Notes: generated by a model not told the origin, from the sequence alone. Counted from the first letter of the stretch, positions 1 to 8,865 are shown. The stretch is DNA of 21,198 bases from Sphingomonadales bacterium (GCA_024636595.1 JAGXGT010000062.1:1-21198); one strand, 5' to 3'. A program made the numbers and translations.

Positions 1-1
1 C

Positions 2-745
2 AACGAAAAACTGTCCAACGACCGCCGGATCAACGCGGTTGTCGACTGGATGCGGCGGCCCGCCAGTATCCGGCCCAGGCTGGTCACCCTCTATTTCGAT
101 ACGGTGGACACGGCCGGCCATTATTTTGGCCCCGCGCCGGGCGAAAAACTGCACGCGGCGATCAGCGGGGTGGATAACGAAATCGGCCGGTTGAAGCAGC
201 AGCTCGACAACATGGGACAGCCGATCAATTTCGTCATCGTGTCAGACCATGGCATGACCGAAACATCGCCCGAGCGGATCATCCATCTCGACTCGATCAT
301 GCCGCGCGATCAATATCGTCTGGTGGAAGACGGCAATTATGCCGGACTAGAGCCGCTGGATGGCAATATGGAGGCGCTGCGCGCTGCCTTTGTCCGGACG
401 CATGAGCATATGCAATGCTGGGAGCGTGACAATATTCCGGCACAATTCGCCTATGGCACAAATCCGCGCGTGCCCTCGATCCTCTGCCTGCCGGAAATCG
501 GCTGGGTGGTCTATCAGGATGTCCCGGAATGGATGACCGGGATTGGCGGCGGCCATGGCTATGACCAGCGAGAGCCGGACATGATGGCCTTTTTCCTGGC
601 CAGCGGGCCTGCGATCATTGCGGGCGGCCCGCTACCGGTGTTCGACAATGTGAATATCTATTCGCTTGTCGCCAAGCTGGCGGGCGTGAATCCGGGTGCG
701 AGCGACGGCAGTCTGGCACCGTTCGAAGCAAGGCTCATCCCCTGA
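2..745 (+). CDS. Ectonucleotide pyrophosphatase/phosphodiesterase, 3' part (5' end outside window)
   Basis: The reading frame is open from position 2, so the start codon and N-terminus lie upstream of the window. The visible 247 residues match the C-terminal two thirds of the type I phosphodiesterase/nucleotide pyrophosphatase branch of the alkaline phosphatase superfamily, which hydrolyses phosphodiester or pyrophosphate bonds using two metal ions. Visible metal-ligand motifs are YFDTVDTAGHYFGP (Asp and His), VSDHGM (Asp-His) and GGGHGYD (His). The nucleophilic Thr/Ser and first Asp should be in the missing part. Members of this family are usually exported, but no signal peptide can be judged here. 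The Met at position 50 is internal: the upstream codons continue the protein without a stop. The substrate is unknown. It ends 21 nt before the convergent small gene. Confidence 0.88.
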   Translation, partial: NEKLSNDRRINAVVDWMRRPASIRPRLVTLYFDTVDTAGHYFGPAPGEKLHAAISGVDNEIGRLKQQLDNMGQPINFVIVSDHGMTETSPERIIHLDSIMPRDQYRLVEDGNYAGLEPLDGNMEALRAAFVRTHEHMQCWERDNIPAQFAYGTNPRVPSILCLPEIGWVVYQDVPEWMTGIGGGHGYDQREPDMMAFFLASGPAIIAGGPLPVFDNVNIYSLVAKLAGVNPGASDGSLAPFEARLIP

Positions 746-766
746 CCGCCGCTTGATCCGGCTGCT

Positions 767-1237
767 TCATTGCACAGGATCGAAATCGGCGAGCCTTTTG
801 TAGACGAGCTTGACGGTATCGCTGTTTTCAGCGCTGCAGGTTTTCAGGTCGACAATCCGGTCGCCGCGAAACCCGGTCAGTTGCGTACCGTCACCACTTA
901 ACGTCAGACCCATGCCTACCCAGATCTGGAGCGCACATGTTCGCTGCATCGTGCGCGAAAACGGACCACGATGCGCGCCGTAAATCAGGTTGCCGTGGAC
1001 GGTTGCGGTGAAATCGATGTCCCCTTCATCATTGTTGGCAGATCGCTCGCGGTAGCGGGACGTCAGGCTGGAACCGTCTTGCGTGAAATGGACGACTTGA
1101 CCGTCGCCTTGTTGCCAGTAGCCCGACAGATCGATTTCGCTGGATTCAGGGGCATGAGCAGCGGGGCGCGCATCGGCGGCAACGCTGCACACCATCATCA
1201 GCGCAGAAAATGCATAGGCCGCAGGGCGATATATCAT
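767..1237 (-). CDS. Small exported protein of unknown function
   Basis: I do not recognise a family. The 156-residue product starts with a clear signal peptide: a short positive end, a hydrophobic core around AYAFSALMMVCSVA, and a likely cleavage after ADA. The mature part of about 130 residues is polar and rich in short beta-type segments. It has two cysteines (in RTCAL and KTCSA) that could form a periplasmic disulfide. An upstream in-frame ATG at 1255 would add six residues, but the ATG at 1237 has a GGGAG ribosome binding site 6 nt ahead and gives the better signal peptide, so I chose it. The gene stands alone: it converges with the phosphodiesterase and is separated from mutL by about 85 nt with no visible terminator. 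Confidence 0.7.
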   Translation of the reverse strand: MIYRPAAYAFSALMMVCSVAADARPAAHAPESSEIDLSGYWQQGDGQVVHFTQDGSSLTSRYRERSANNDEGDIDFTATVHGNLIYGAHRGPFSRTMQRTCALQIWVGMGLTLSGDGTQLTGFRGDRIVDLKTCSAENSDTVKLVYKRLADFDPVQ

Positions 1238-1322
1238 GGCAAACTCCCGTTTCATTGTGACCTAGCGCCTAGTCAACTCGGATGAACAAGCAATGACCCT
1301 GATCACAGCTTGTGGATTGCTC

Positions 1323-3125
1323 TCACTTCCGGCCAAATAGCTTCTCCACGTCGTCCAGCGCCAGTTTCACCCAGGTCGGACGACCGTGATTGCACTGACC
1401 GCTGTGCGGGGTGACTTCCATCTCGCGGAGCAGCGCGTTCATTTCGGCGACGCTGAGCACCCGTCCCGCCCGGACCGAACCGTGGCAGGCCACGGTCGAT
1501 GCGACATGATCGACGCGCTCCTTGAGGCTGAGCGCCTGGTCATAGGCACCCAGTTCGTCGGCCAGATCGGTGACCAGTTCCCGAACATCGCCCGACCCCA
1601 GCATCGCCGGCGTCGCTCTTACCAGCATCGCCGTAGGTCCGAACCGCTCCAGTTCCAGCCCGAAGTCGGACAATTCGATTATCCGCGCTTCAAGCCGGTC
1701 ACAGGCATTCTCATCGAGCTCGACCACTTCTGCCATCAGCAGCGCCTGCGAGGCTACGGTGCCGCCTTCTACCGCCTTGCGCATCCGTTCCAACACCAGC
1801 CGTTCGTGCGCCGCATGCTGATCAACGATCACCAGCCCGTCTTCGGCTTCGGCGACGATATAGGTTTTTGCGACCTGGCCGCGCGCGATTCCGAGCGGAT
1901 AGCGGCCGGCATCGGGAACGGGCCCGGACGCTTCCTCCGCCCGCCCCATCAACGGCGCGAGATCATCATGGGATTCCAGTCCCGCAAAGGCGCTTCGATC
2001 ATCCCGCACCGCAGATGGATAGGGTTGCTGCGCTACAGCTGCCCTGCCCTGAGCCGTAAAAATGCTCGACTGTGGATCGGGCTTCACCGGTTCGCTCTGC
2101 CATCGCCCCAGTGGCGATTCGGCCGGACGCTGGACCGCGCGGAACCCGCCCTCGTCGAGCGCCTTGCGGAGGCCGCTGACAATCATGCCACGGATCATCG
2201 CCGGTTCGCGAAAGCGCACCTCGGTCTTCGCCGGATGGACGTTCACGTCGACCAGTTCGGGCGGCATATCGATGAACAGGGCGACCACCGGATGGCGGTC
2301 GCGGGCGAGCATCTCGGCATAGGCGCCACGCACCGCGCCAACCAGCAACCGGTCCTTGACCGGGCGGCCGTTGACAAACAGAAACTGATGATCGGCGACA
2401 CCGCGATTGTAGGTCGGCAGGCCGGCCACCCCGGTCAGGCGAATTTCTTCCCGCTGCAGATCGACACCGACGCTGTTGGCGCGCAGATCGCGGCTGGTCA
2501 GCGCGGCTACCCGCTCGGGTCCGGTCTCGCCGGCCTGAACCGCGATTGCCTTGCGGCCCTGATGCTCGAGCGTGAAACCAATATCGGGCCGCGCCATCGC
2601 CAGCCGCCGCACGATATCGGTGCAAGCCGCATATTCGCTGCGCGCGGTGCGCAGGAATTTGCGCCTTGCCGGCACTTTGGCGAACAGCTGCTCGACTCGC
2701 ACCTTGGTTCCCGGCGGAATCGCTGTCGGGCCCTCCTCAACCAGTTCGCCATGATCGATCACCCGCGACCAGCCATCTTCTCCTGCCATCCGGCTCTCAA
2801 TCGTCAGCCGCGCGACACTGGCGATCGACGGCAAGGCCTCGCCGCGAAAGCCCATCGTCGTAACCAGCTCGATCGCCTCGTCCGGCAATTTGGATGTCGC
2901 ATGGCGTTCCAGCGCCAAAGCAATGTCATCGCGACTCATGCCGGAACCATTATCGGTGACCTGGACCAGGTCGAGACCGCCTTCCTCGAGACGGATATTT
3001 ATCTGGCTTGCCCCCGCATCAATCGCATTTTCGACCAGCTCTTTCAGGGCACTGGCGGGGCGCTCGACAACCTCTCCGGCAGCGATCCGATTTATCAGGC
3101 TATTTGGGAGTCTTCTTATTGACAT
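1323..3125 (-). CDS. mutL: DNA mismatch repair protein MutL, endonuclease-type
   Basis: MutL couples mismatch recognition by MutS to strand incision and excision. The 600-residue product begins MSIRRLPNSLINRIAAGEVV, the family's hallmark N-terminus. It carries the GHKL ATPase motifs: ELVENAIDAGA, DNGSGM and GFRGEALPSIASV. The transducer domain follows, then a low-complexity linker (about residues 330-400) and a C-terminal dimerisation domain. The C-terminal domain has DQHAAHERLVLE at residues 435-446, which fits the DQHA(x)2E(x)4E metal-binding motif of nicking MutL proteins. It also has ACHGSVRAG and QCNHGRP near the end, the other metal-site segments. This suits bacteria lacking MutH. The ATG at 3125 has AGGA 8 nt upstream. 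It is divergent from mreB across 151 nt. Confidence 0.97.
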   Translation of the reverse strand: MSIRRLPNSLINRIAAGEVVERPASALKELVENAIDAGASQINIRLEEGGLDLVQVTDNGSGMSRDDIALALERHATSKLPDEAIELVTTMGFRGEALPSIASVARLTIESRMAGEDGWSRVIDHGELVEEGPTAIPPGTKVRVEQLFAKVPARRKFLRTARSEYAACTDIVRRLAMARPDIGFTLEHQGRKAIAVQAGETGPERVAALTSRDLRANSVGVDLQREEIRLTGVAGLPTYNRGVADHQFLFVNGRPVKDRLLVGAVRGAYAEMLARDRHPVVALFIDMPPELVDVNVHPAKTEVRFREPAMIRGMIVSGLRKALDEGGFRAVQRPAESPLGRWQSEPVKPDPQSSIFTAQGRAAVAQQPYPSAVRDDRSAFAGLESHDDLAPLMGRAEEASGPVPDAGRYPLGIARGQVAKTYIVAEAEDGLVIVDQHAAHERLVLERMRKAVEGGTVASQALLMAEVVELDENACDRLEARIIELSDFGLELERFGPTAMLVRATPAMLGSGDVRELVTDLADELGAYDQALSLKERVDHVASTVACHGSVRAGRVLSVAEMNALLREMEVTPHSGQCNHGRPTWVKLALDDVEKLFGRK

Positions 3126-3140
3126 ATCGCTGTTCCTAGC

Positions 3141-3163
3141 CCAAGCGACCTTGCCAAGCGACC
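3141..3163. repeat. Tandem CCAAGCGACC repeat in the mutL leader
   Basis: The decamer CCAAGCGACC occurs at 3141-3150 and again at 3154-3163, a 13-nt period, just upstream of the mutL start. Its core CCAAGCGA also appears inverted (TCGCTTGG) at 3219-3226 on the mreB side. A shared binding site for a regulator of the divergent genes is possible but unproven. Confidence 0.6.
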
Positions 3164-3231
3164 CCTGATTTTTTGGGCGATTCCCATGGTTAACCTCATG
3201 ACCCGTTCAGCTTGATTATCGCTTGGATTCA

Positions 3232-3259
3232 TTGTTGCAGCAAGCTCTGCATGTATAAG
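3232..3259 (+). promoter_or_regulatory. Candidate sigma-70 type promoter for mreB
   Basis: A TATAAG hexamer at 3254-3259 matches the -10 consensus at five of six bases. TTGTTG at 3232-3237 is a weak -35 with a 16-nt spacer. The start point would fall near 3266, only about 10 nt before the mreB ATG at 3277. That is tight, so this may be a minor promoter or a chance match. Confidence 0.3.
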
Positions 3260-3276
3260 AAATTACGGACAAAAAT

Positions 3277-4314
3277 ATGTTTGAAAATCTGTTCAAATTC
3301 CGTTCGCAAGATTTGGCGATCGACCTCGGCACTGCCAATACTGTCGTGTATTTGCGCGGCCAGGGTATCGTTCTCAACGAACCGTCGGTTGTTGCGATCG
3401 AAACCATCAATGGCGTGAAAAAGGTCAAGGCCGTCGGCAATGACGCGAAGATGATGATGGGCAAGACCCCCGACAGCATTGAAGCCATCCGCCCCCTGCG
3501 CGACGGCGTGATTGCCGACATTGATGTGGCCGAGCAGATGATCAAGCATTTCATCCAGAAGGTAAACGGCAAGAGCAAGCTGTTCAGCTATCCCGAAATC
3601 GTGATTTGCGTGCCCAGCGGTTCGACCTCGGTCGAACGCCGCGCCATTCGCGATGCCGCATCCAATGCTGGCGCACGGCAGGTGTTCCTGATCGAGGAGC
3701 CGATGGCTGCAGCGATCGGCGCCGACATGCCGGTTACGGAACCGATTGGATCGATGGTTGTCGACGTTGGCGGCGGCACGACCGAGGTGGCTGTTCTGTC
3801 GCTGCGGGGACTGGCCTATACGACCTCCGTTCGCACTGGTGGTGACAAGATGGATGAAGCGATTGTTTCCTACGTCCGCCGTCATCACAACCTGCTGATC
3901 GGTGAAACCACCGCAGAGCGGATCAAGAAGGACTTTGGTGTCGCGCAGGCACCGGCCGATGGCGTTGGCCACACGATCCACATCAAGGGTCGTGATCTGG
4001 TCAATGGCGTGCCGAAAGAAATTTCGATCAATCAGGGCCAGATTGCCGAAGCGCTGAGCGAGCCGATTGGCACGATCATCGAGGGCGTCCGGATCGCGCT
4101 GGAAAACACCGCACCGGAACAGGCCGCCGATATTGTCGATCAGGGTATCGTTCTGACCGGCGGTGGCGCGCTGATCTCGGGCCTCGACGCGGCGCTGAGC
4201 GACGAAACCGGCTTGCCGGTAACGGTCGCAGAAGATCCGCTGGCCTGTGTCGCGATCGGCACCGGTCGCGCGATGGAAGATCCGATGTTCAGAGGCGTGT
4301 TGACCACCGCTTGA
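3277..4314 (+). CDS. mreB: Rod shape-determining actin homologue MreB
   Basis: MreB is the bacterial actin that polymerises on the inner face of the cytoplasmic membrane and positions the wall-elongation machinery. The 345-residue length is normal. Visible actin-fold nucleotide-binding motifs are DLGTANTVVYL near the N-terminus (phosphate 1), VDVGGGTTEVAVL in the middle (phosphate 2) and GIVLTGGGALISGL near the C-terminus (adenosine). The start MFENLFKFRSQD is typical of proteobacterial MreB and includes a short hydrophobic, membrane-touching segment. The ribosome binding site is poor (ACGGAC). It is the first gene of the mreBCD-mrdA-rodA operon, 43 nt before mreC. Confidence 0.98.
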   Translation: MFENLFKFRSQDLAIDLGTANTVVYLRGQGIVLNEPSVVAIETINGVKKVKAVGNDAKMMMGKTPDSIEAIRPLRDGVIADIDVAEQMIKHFIQKVNGKSKLFSYPEIVICVPSGSTSVERRAIRDAASNAGARQVFLIEEPMAAAIGADMPVTEPIGSMVVDVGGGTTEVAVLSLRGLAYTTSVRTGGDKMDEAIVSYVRRHHNLLIGETTAERIKKDFGVAQAPADGVGHTIHIKGRDLVNGVPKEISINQGQIAEALSEPIGTIIEGVRIALENTAPEQAADIVDQGIVLTGGGALISGLDAALSDETGLPVTVAEDPLACVAIGTGRAMEDPMFRGVLTTA

Positions 4315-4357
4315 GCATATGATGGAACAACGACTGGAAGCGAAAGGATAAACCGAT

Positions 4358-5260
4358 ATGGCGCCGCCAAACAATCGGCGTCCAGGATTTTCCAAGCGGG
4401 CGCAGTACAGCATATTCGCCAGCTATTTACTGGGCATTTTGGGAGCGGTCCTTGGACTGCTTCTGTTGCTCATTTCGTTCGTCGATCCGCGGGGGTTCTC
4501 GGCTCTTCGCACCGCTGGCGCAGAAGTCATGGCACCAATCAGCAAGTCGCTGTCGGAAATCGGTGGTGCCACGGGCAGTGCTGGCGATGAGATTGTTGCC
4601 TATTTCAACGCTGCGTCTAAAAATGCAGCGATGCAGCGGGAACTGGAAAAAAATCGCTCAGAAATCCTGGAAGCCCGTGCCCTCAGAGAAGAGAATGAAC
4701 GCCTCAAGCGGCTGTTGAAGCTGGATGAGGAAGTTCCCGATTCGATCGCCATGGCACGCCTGATCAGTTCGACTGCGTCGAGTTCGCGCCGCATTGCCAC
4801 ATTGGGCGTCGGCAGCAGCAGCGGGCTGGAGCCCGGCCAGCCGGTGCGCTCACCGGAAGGACTCGTCGGCCGGATACTGGAAACCGGGCCGACAACCGCG
4901 CGGGTGCTGCTGGTGTCTGACGGCAATAATGTCACGCCCGTGCAACGCGCCCGCGATAGCCTGCCGGCTTTCGCCACTGGTCGCGGCGACGGCACGGTGG
5001 ACATTCAACCGATCAATATCGGCTCCAATCCCTTCAAGGCCGGTGATCTCATGATCACCTCTGGCAGTGGCGGACTCTATAGTCCTGGCATTCCTGTGGC
5101 CGTCGTTATTCGCAAGACCGAAACCGGCGCCATCGGCCGGGTTCTGGCCAACCCCGCCAAGGTCAGCCACGCTATTGTGCAACCCATTTTTCAGGCCGAA
5201 ACAATGCGGCAGATCGAAAAAAATCCCGTACCCGACGGGGAACTGGAAACCGGCGAATAG
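4358..5260 (+). CDS. mreC: Rod shape-determining protein MreC
   Basis: MreC is a bitopic membrane protein whose periplasmic part binds PBP2 and links MreB filaments to wall synthesis. The 300-residue product has a short cytoplasmic tail, one membrane segment at about residues 18-42, and a coiled coil at about 84-125 (AAMQRELEKNRSEILEARAL onward). The two-barrel MreC core follows, with segments such as GLVGRILETGPTTARVLLVS and MITSGSGGLYSPGIPVAVV. An AAAGGA ribosome binding site precedes the ATG. Its TAG stop shares its last base with the GTG start of mreD, which implies translational coupling. Confidence 0.96.
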   Translation: MAPPNNRRPGFSKRAQYSIFASYLLGILGAVLGLLLLLISFVDPRGFSALRTAGAEVMAPISKSLSEIGGATGSAGDEIVAYFNAASKNAAMQRELEKNRSEILEARALREENERLKRLLKLDEEVPDSIAMARLISSTASSSRRIATLGVGSSSGLEPGQPVRSPEGLVGRILETGPTTARVLLVSDGNNVTPVQRARDSLPAFATGRGDGTVDIQPINIGSNPFKAGDLMITSGSGGLYSPGIPVAVVIRKTETGAIGRVLANPAKVSHAIVQPIFQAETMRQIEKNPVPDGELETGE

Positions 5261-5775
5261 TGCCCCGCTCCCGTCAATCCAGGATTGGTCGGCAACCCTC
5301 GCAGTTGCGGATCAAGGTGATCCCGCCGCTGACGGTAGCCATTGGTTCGATGATAACGGCGCTGCCGATCATCACCGATTATCCGATCCTGCCGCCGATG
5401 GGATTGCTGGCGGTGTTGGCCTGGCGATTGATCCGGCCGGGCTATTGGCCGGTATGGGCCGGATTTCCGCTGGGCCTGATCGACGATATTTTTAGCGGTC
5501 AGCCGCTTGGCAGCGCCGCGTTTCTCTGGTCGGTCGTTTTCATTCTGCTCGAAACCGTCGACAGAAAAGCGGTGCGCCGCGACTATTGGCAGGATTGGCT
5601 TATCGCCTCCACTGCCATCATATTTGTGCTAATAGGCGGTATGCTGATCGTCGATTTCAGATCCAATGTGCCGCGCCTCGACCTGCTCGTGCCGCAAATT
5701 TTGCTGTCGGTCCTGCTTTATCCGTTTATCGCCCGGGTGATCGGGTCGATTGACGGCTGGCGGGTGGCTTCATGA
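5260..5775 (+). CDS. mreD: Rod shape-determining membrane protein MreD
   Basis: MreD is the small integral membrane partner of MreC in the elongasome. The 171-residue product is strongly hydrophobic with about five membrane spans. It has the family-typical segment PVWAGFPLGLIDDIFSGQPL and ends in a hydrophobic helix before IGSIDGWRVAS. I chose the GTG at 5260 because it overlaps the mreC stop by one base (TAGTG) and no better start lies nearby. The 3' end overlaps the mrdA ATG by 4 nt (ATGA). Sequence conservation in MreD is low, so the call rests on topology together with operon position. Confidence 0.92.
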   Translation: MPRSRQSRIGRQPSQLRIKVIPPLTVAIGSMITALPIITDYPILPPMGLLAVLAWRLIRPGYWPVWAGFPLGLIDDIFSGQPLGSAAFLWSVVFILLETVDRKAVRRDYWQDWLIASTAIIFVLIGGMLIVDFRSNVPRLDLLVPQILLSVLLYPFIARVIGSIDGWRVAS

Positions 5776-7733
5776 AAGCAGCCAAAACCATCAGCAGTGC
5801 GATGCAGGAAATGACCTTCACGCGCCGGGCGACGGTGATCGGCGGATTGCAGGTTGGCGTTGGGGTGCTGCTGGCCGCGCGCATGGCCTATATCTCGATT
5901 GCCGAAAACGAACGCTACAAGCTGTTGTCGGAAAGCAACCGGGTCAATCTGACGCTGGTCCCGCCCCGGCGCGGCTGGCTGATCGACCGCAACGGCAAGC
6001 CAATTGCCAACAACAAGACCGATTTTCGCGTCGACATCATACCCGACCGGTTGCGCGACAAAGATAAAACCGTTGCCACTCTGGCCGAACTGCTGTCGCT
6101 CGATCAGGAAGAACTGGAGCGGATCAACAAGGAGCTGGCACAGGCCAACAGTTTTCAACCGATCCAGGTGGCGACCGGACTCGACTGGGAAGAATATGCC
6201 GCCGTCAGCGTTCGGCTGCCCGATCTGCCCGGCGTGTCGCCGCGCCAGGGTTTCTCGCGCAATTATCCCACCGGCCCGGCGATCGGTCATCTGGTCGGCT
6301 ATGTCGGCATAGCATCGGCGGAGGACTATAAGGAAAATCCCGACCCGATATTGATCACGCCGGGATACAAGATCGGCAAGGATGCTTTGGAGAAAATCTT
6401 CGAGGACCGGTTGCAAGGCAAACCCGGAGCAAAGCGGGTCGAAGTGACGGCCCGCGGCAAGATTGTCCGGGAGCTCAACACCCACCCCGATACACCCGGC
6501 AAGCCATTGCAGCTGACCCTCGATATCGACCTCCAGGAATATGCGGCCCGCCGACTGGGAGTGGAATCCGGTTCGGTGGTGGTGATCGACACCCATAGTG
6601 GCGACATACTCGCGATGGCGTCGATGCCCAGCTTCGACCCGAACAGCTTTTCCGACGGCATCAGCACCGTCGAATGGGGCATGCTGTCCGAAGACGATCA
6701 TGTGCCGTTGCGCAACAAGATACTCAAGGGGCTTTATCCCCCCGGTTCAACCGTCAAACCGATGCACGCCATGGCGTTTCTGGAAGCGGGCGTGCAGCCT
6801 TCTGATACGATCATATGTGGTGGGGGCCGCCGGATCGGCAACCGCTTTTTCCATTGCTGGGGCAACCATGGACAGGTGGACATGGCCAAGGGCATCTATC
6901 AAAGCTGCGACAGCTATTTCTACCATTTCGCCCAGGAGGTGGGATTCGCCAAGGTGGCGGACTATGCCAAACTTCTCGGCATGGGCCAGGAGTTTCCGCT
7001 GCCCGTCTCCAGCCAGTTTTACGGCACCGTACCGAGCCCGGCCTGGCTGGAAAAAAAATACAAGCGCAAATGGCAGACCTATGACACGGTCAACAGCTCG
7101 ATCGGTCAGGGCTATTATCTTGCCAACCCCTTGCAGCTGGCGGTGATGGCGGCGCGGCTCGCCACCGGGCGCAAGCTGATGCCGCACCTGCTCATCGACA
7201 AGAACCGCAAGCCCGCACCTTCGCTCGGCTTCACCGACGATCATATCGCCTATGTCAGAGAGGCGATGAGCGAAGTGGTGAACGGGCGCGGGACAGCCGG
7301 GCGCGCCAAGCTACCGCTCGACAATGTGCTGATGGCGGGCAAGACCGGTACCGCCCAGGTCGTCAGCCTGAGTGTTTCCAACGGCAAGCGCAGCGCACCC
7401 TGGAAATATCGCGACCACGGCCTGTTCATCTGCTTCGCGCCGTTCGACAATCCGCGCTACGCCTGCGCGGTGGTAATCGAACATGGCGGCGGATCCGGAG
7501 CCGCCTATCCCGTCGCCCGGGACGTTATGACCTTTCTCTATGATCGCGAGAAGGCGATGAACGTGCTGACCGACCTTGAGAAAAGCTGGGGTGGTACGAT
7601 CCAGGAACGGATGGACGCAGATATGGCGGCTTACCGCGCCCGGTTGAATCCCGAAAAGGCCTCAGCGGACAGCGCCCCATCGGCGACTCCGGAAGCCGCC
7701 ACAGCCGGCACCGAAGCCAGCGCCGGAGACTAG
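5772..7733 (+). CDS. mrdA: Penicillin-binding protein 2, elongation-specific transpeptidase
   Basis: PBP2 cross-links peptidoglycan during side-wall growth, working with the glycosyltransferase RodA. The 653-residue product has a short cytoplasmic N-terminus, a membrane anchor at about residues 17-40, the dimerisation/pedestal domain (about 60-230), and the transpeptidase domain (about 255-600). The active site is readable: S326-T-V-K329 in YPPGSTVKP, S378-C-D380 in YQSCDSYFY at the place of the usual SxN motif, and K524-T-G in AGKTGTAQ. The last 25 residues are an Ala/Ser/Thr-rich tail with no recognisable motif. The ATG overlaps the mreD stop (ATGA). A three-base gap separates it from rodA. 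Confidence 0.97.
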   Translation: MKAAKTISSAMQEMTFTRRATVIGGLQVGVGVLLAARMAYISIAENERYKLLSESNRVNLTLVPPRRGWLIDRNGKPIANNKTDFRVDIIPDRLRDKDKTVATLAELLSLDQEELERINKELAQANSFQPIQVATGLDWEEYAAVSVRLPDLPGVSPRQGFSRNYPTGPAIGHLVGYVGIASAEDYKENPDPILITPGYKIGKDALEKIFEDRLQGKPGAKRVEVTARGKIVRELNTHPDTPGKPLQLTLDIDLQEYAARRLGVESGSVVVIDTHSGDILAMASMPSFDPNSFSDGISTVEWGMLSEDDHVPLRNKILKGLYPPGSTVKPMHAMAFLEAGVQPSDTIICGGGRRIGNRFFHCWGNHGQVDMAKGIYQSCDSYFYHFAQEVGFAKVADYAKLLGMGQEFPLPVSSQFYGTVPSPAWLEKKYKRKWQTYDTVNSSIGQGYYLANPLQLAVMAARLATGRKLMPHLLIDKNRKPAPSLGFTDDHIAYVREAMSEVVNGRGTAGRAKLPLDNVLMAGKTGTAQVVSLSVSNGKRSAPWKYRDHGLFICFAPFDNPRYACAVVIEHGGGSGAAYPVARDVMTFLYDREKAMNVLTDLEKSWGGTIQERMDADMAAYRARLNPEKASADSAPSATPEAATAGTEASAGD

Positions 7734-7736
7734 AAA

Positions 7737-8849
7737 TTGAGTGATTTCATCCCCGCGCCGATCGCGCAGCTGCCCTGGAAAACGATTCTGCTGTTGTTCG
7801 TCCTGGCCAGCTTTGGTTTTGTCGTTCTCTACTCCGCAGCCGGAGGCAGCCTGACCCCATGGGCGGGCCTGCACATGATCCGGTTCATGGTTTTCGTGGT
7901 GATGGCGATCGTGCTGTCGCGGTTCAAGGAATCCTTCTGGAAAACCATGGCTTTCCCGGTCTATGGCGTCGTCGTCCTAATGCTGCTCGGCGTCGAGCTG
8001 ATCGGCGCGGTCGGGGGCGGTAGCCAGCGTTGGCTCAACCTCGGCTTCATCCGGCTGCAGCCATCGGAACTGATGAAGGTCGCGATCATCCTGGCAGTCG
8101 CGCGCTTCTACGATTTGCTGCCGCCAAGCCAGATCAGGACCTGGGGGGCGATCTGGCCGCTATTTGCCCTGCTCGCGGTGCCCTGTGCGCTGATTTTGCT
8201 GCAGCCCGATCTCGGTACGACGATCACCGTGATTGCCGGCGCGCTGACCATCGCCTTTCTCGCCGGACTGCCGCTGCGGCTGTTCATCGGTGGCGGTGCG
8301 GCGATCGCGGTCCTCGCACCATTGGCCTATTTCTTCATGCTGGAAGAATATCAGCAAAGGCGCGTCACCACCTTCCTGAACCCGGAGAATGATCCGTTGG
8401 GTTCGGGCTATCATATCAGCCAGTCGAAGATCGCGATCGGCTCCGGCGGCCTGTTCGGCAAGGGGTTCATGAACGGGACCCAGAGCCACCTCGATTATCT
8501 GCCCGAGGGCCATACCGATTTCGTCTTTGCCACCATGGCCGAGGAATGGGGGCTGATGGGCGGCATCCTCGTCCTGTTCTGCTTTTTCCTGCTGTTCCGC
8601 TGGGGTCTTGGCGTGGCGATGAACGCGAAAACCCGCTTCTCCCAGCTGACCGCGGCGGGATTGACGGTGACCATTTTCTTCTATGTCGCGATCAACCTGA
8701 TGATGGTGATGGGGCTGGCGCCGGTGGTAGGCATTCCCCTGCCCTTCCTCAGCCATGGCGGGTCATCGATGATGACGATCATGATCTGTGTCGGCATATT
8801 GATGTCGATCGAACGCCATCCAGGTCGACGCGGCGGAGCCTTTGGATGA
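7737..8849 (+). CDS. rodA: SEDS-family peptidoglycan glycosyltransferase RodA
   Basis: RodA polymerises lipid II into glycan strands for cell elongation, paired with PBP2. The 370-residue product is polytopic with about ten membrane spans and carries SEDS signatures: GGGSQRWLNLGFIRLQPSEL, a PDLGTT loop, LPEGHTDFVFATMAEEWG containing the essential Asp, and LPFLSHGGSSM. The start is a TTG at 7737. I chose it because GGAG at 7725-7728 sits 8 nt upstream and there is no in-frame ATG close by. It is the last gene of the elongation operon. I see no clear terminator between its stop and the tRNA promoter. Confidence 0.97.
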   Translation: MSDFIPAPIAQLPWKTILLLFVLASFGFVVLYSAAGGSLTPWAGLHMIRFMVFVVMAIVLSRFKESFWKTMAFPVYGVVVLMLLGVELIGAVGGGSQRWLNLGFIRLQPSELMKVAIILAVARFYDLLPPSQIRTWGAIWPLFALLAVPCALILLQPDLGTTITVIAGALTIAFLAGLPLRLFIGGGAAIAVLAPLAYFFMLEEYQQRRVTTFLNPENDPLGSGYHISQSKIAIGSGGLFGKGFMNGTQSHLDYLPEGHTDFVFATMAEEWGLMGGILVLFCFFLLFRWGLGVAMNAKTRFSQLTAAGLTVTIFFYVAINLMMVMGLAPVVGIPLPFLSHGGSSMMTIMICVGILMSIERHPGRRGGAFG

Positions 8850-8865
8850 TATTCCAAGCAAGATG

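Noticed and set aside
1386..3122. Long open frame of 578 codons antisense to mutL
   Set aside because: It mirrors the mutL frame, has a Arg/His/Gln-rich unnatural composition and no recognisable domain. Such antisense frames are common in GC-rich genomes.
3179..3230. Two GANTC (CcrM) sites in the mutL/mreB intergenic region
   Set aside because: GANTC is expected about once per 256 bp, so two in 151 nt is weak evidence for cell-cycle methylation control.
3229..4413. 394-codon minus-strand frame over mreB
   Set aside because: mreB is unmistakable on the plus strand. The antisense product has no family features and a composition typical of shadow frames.
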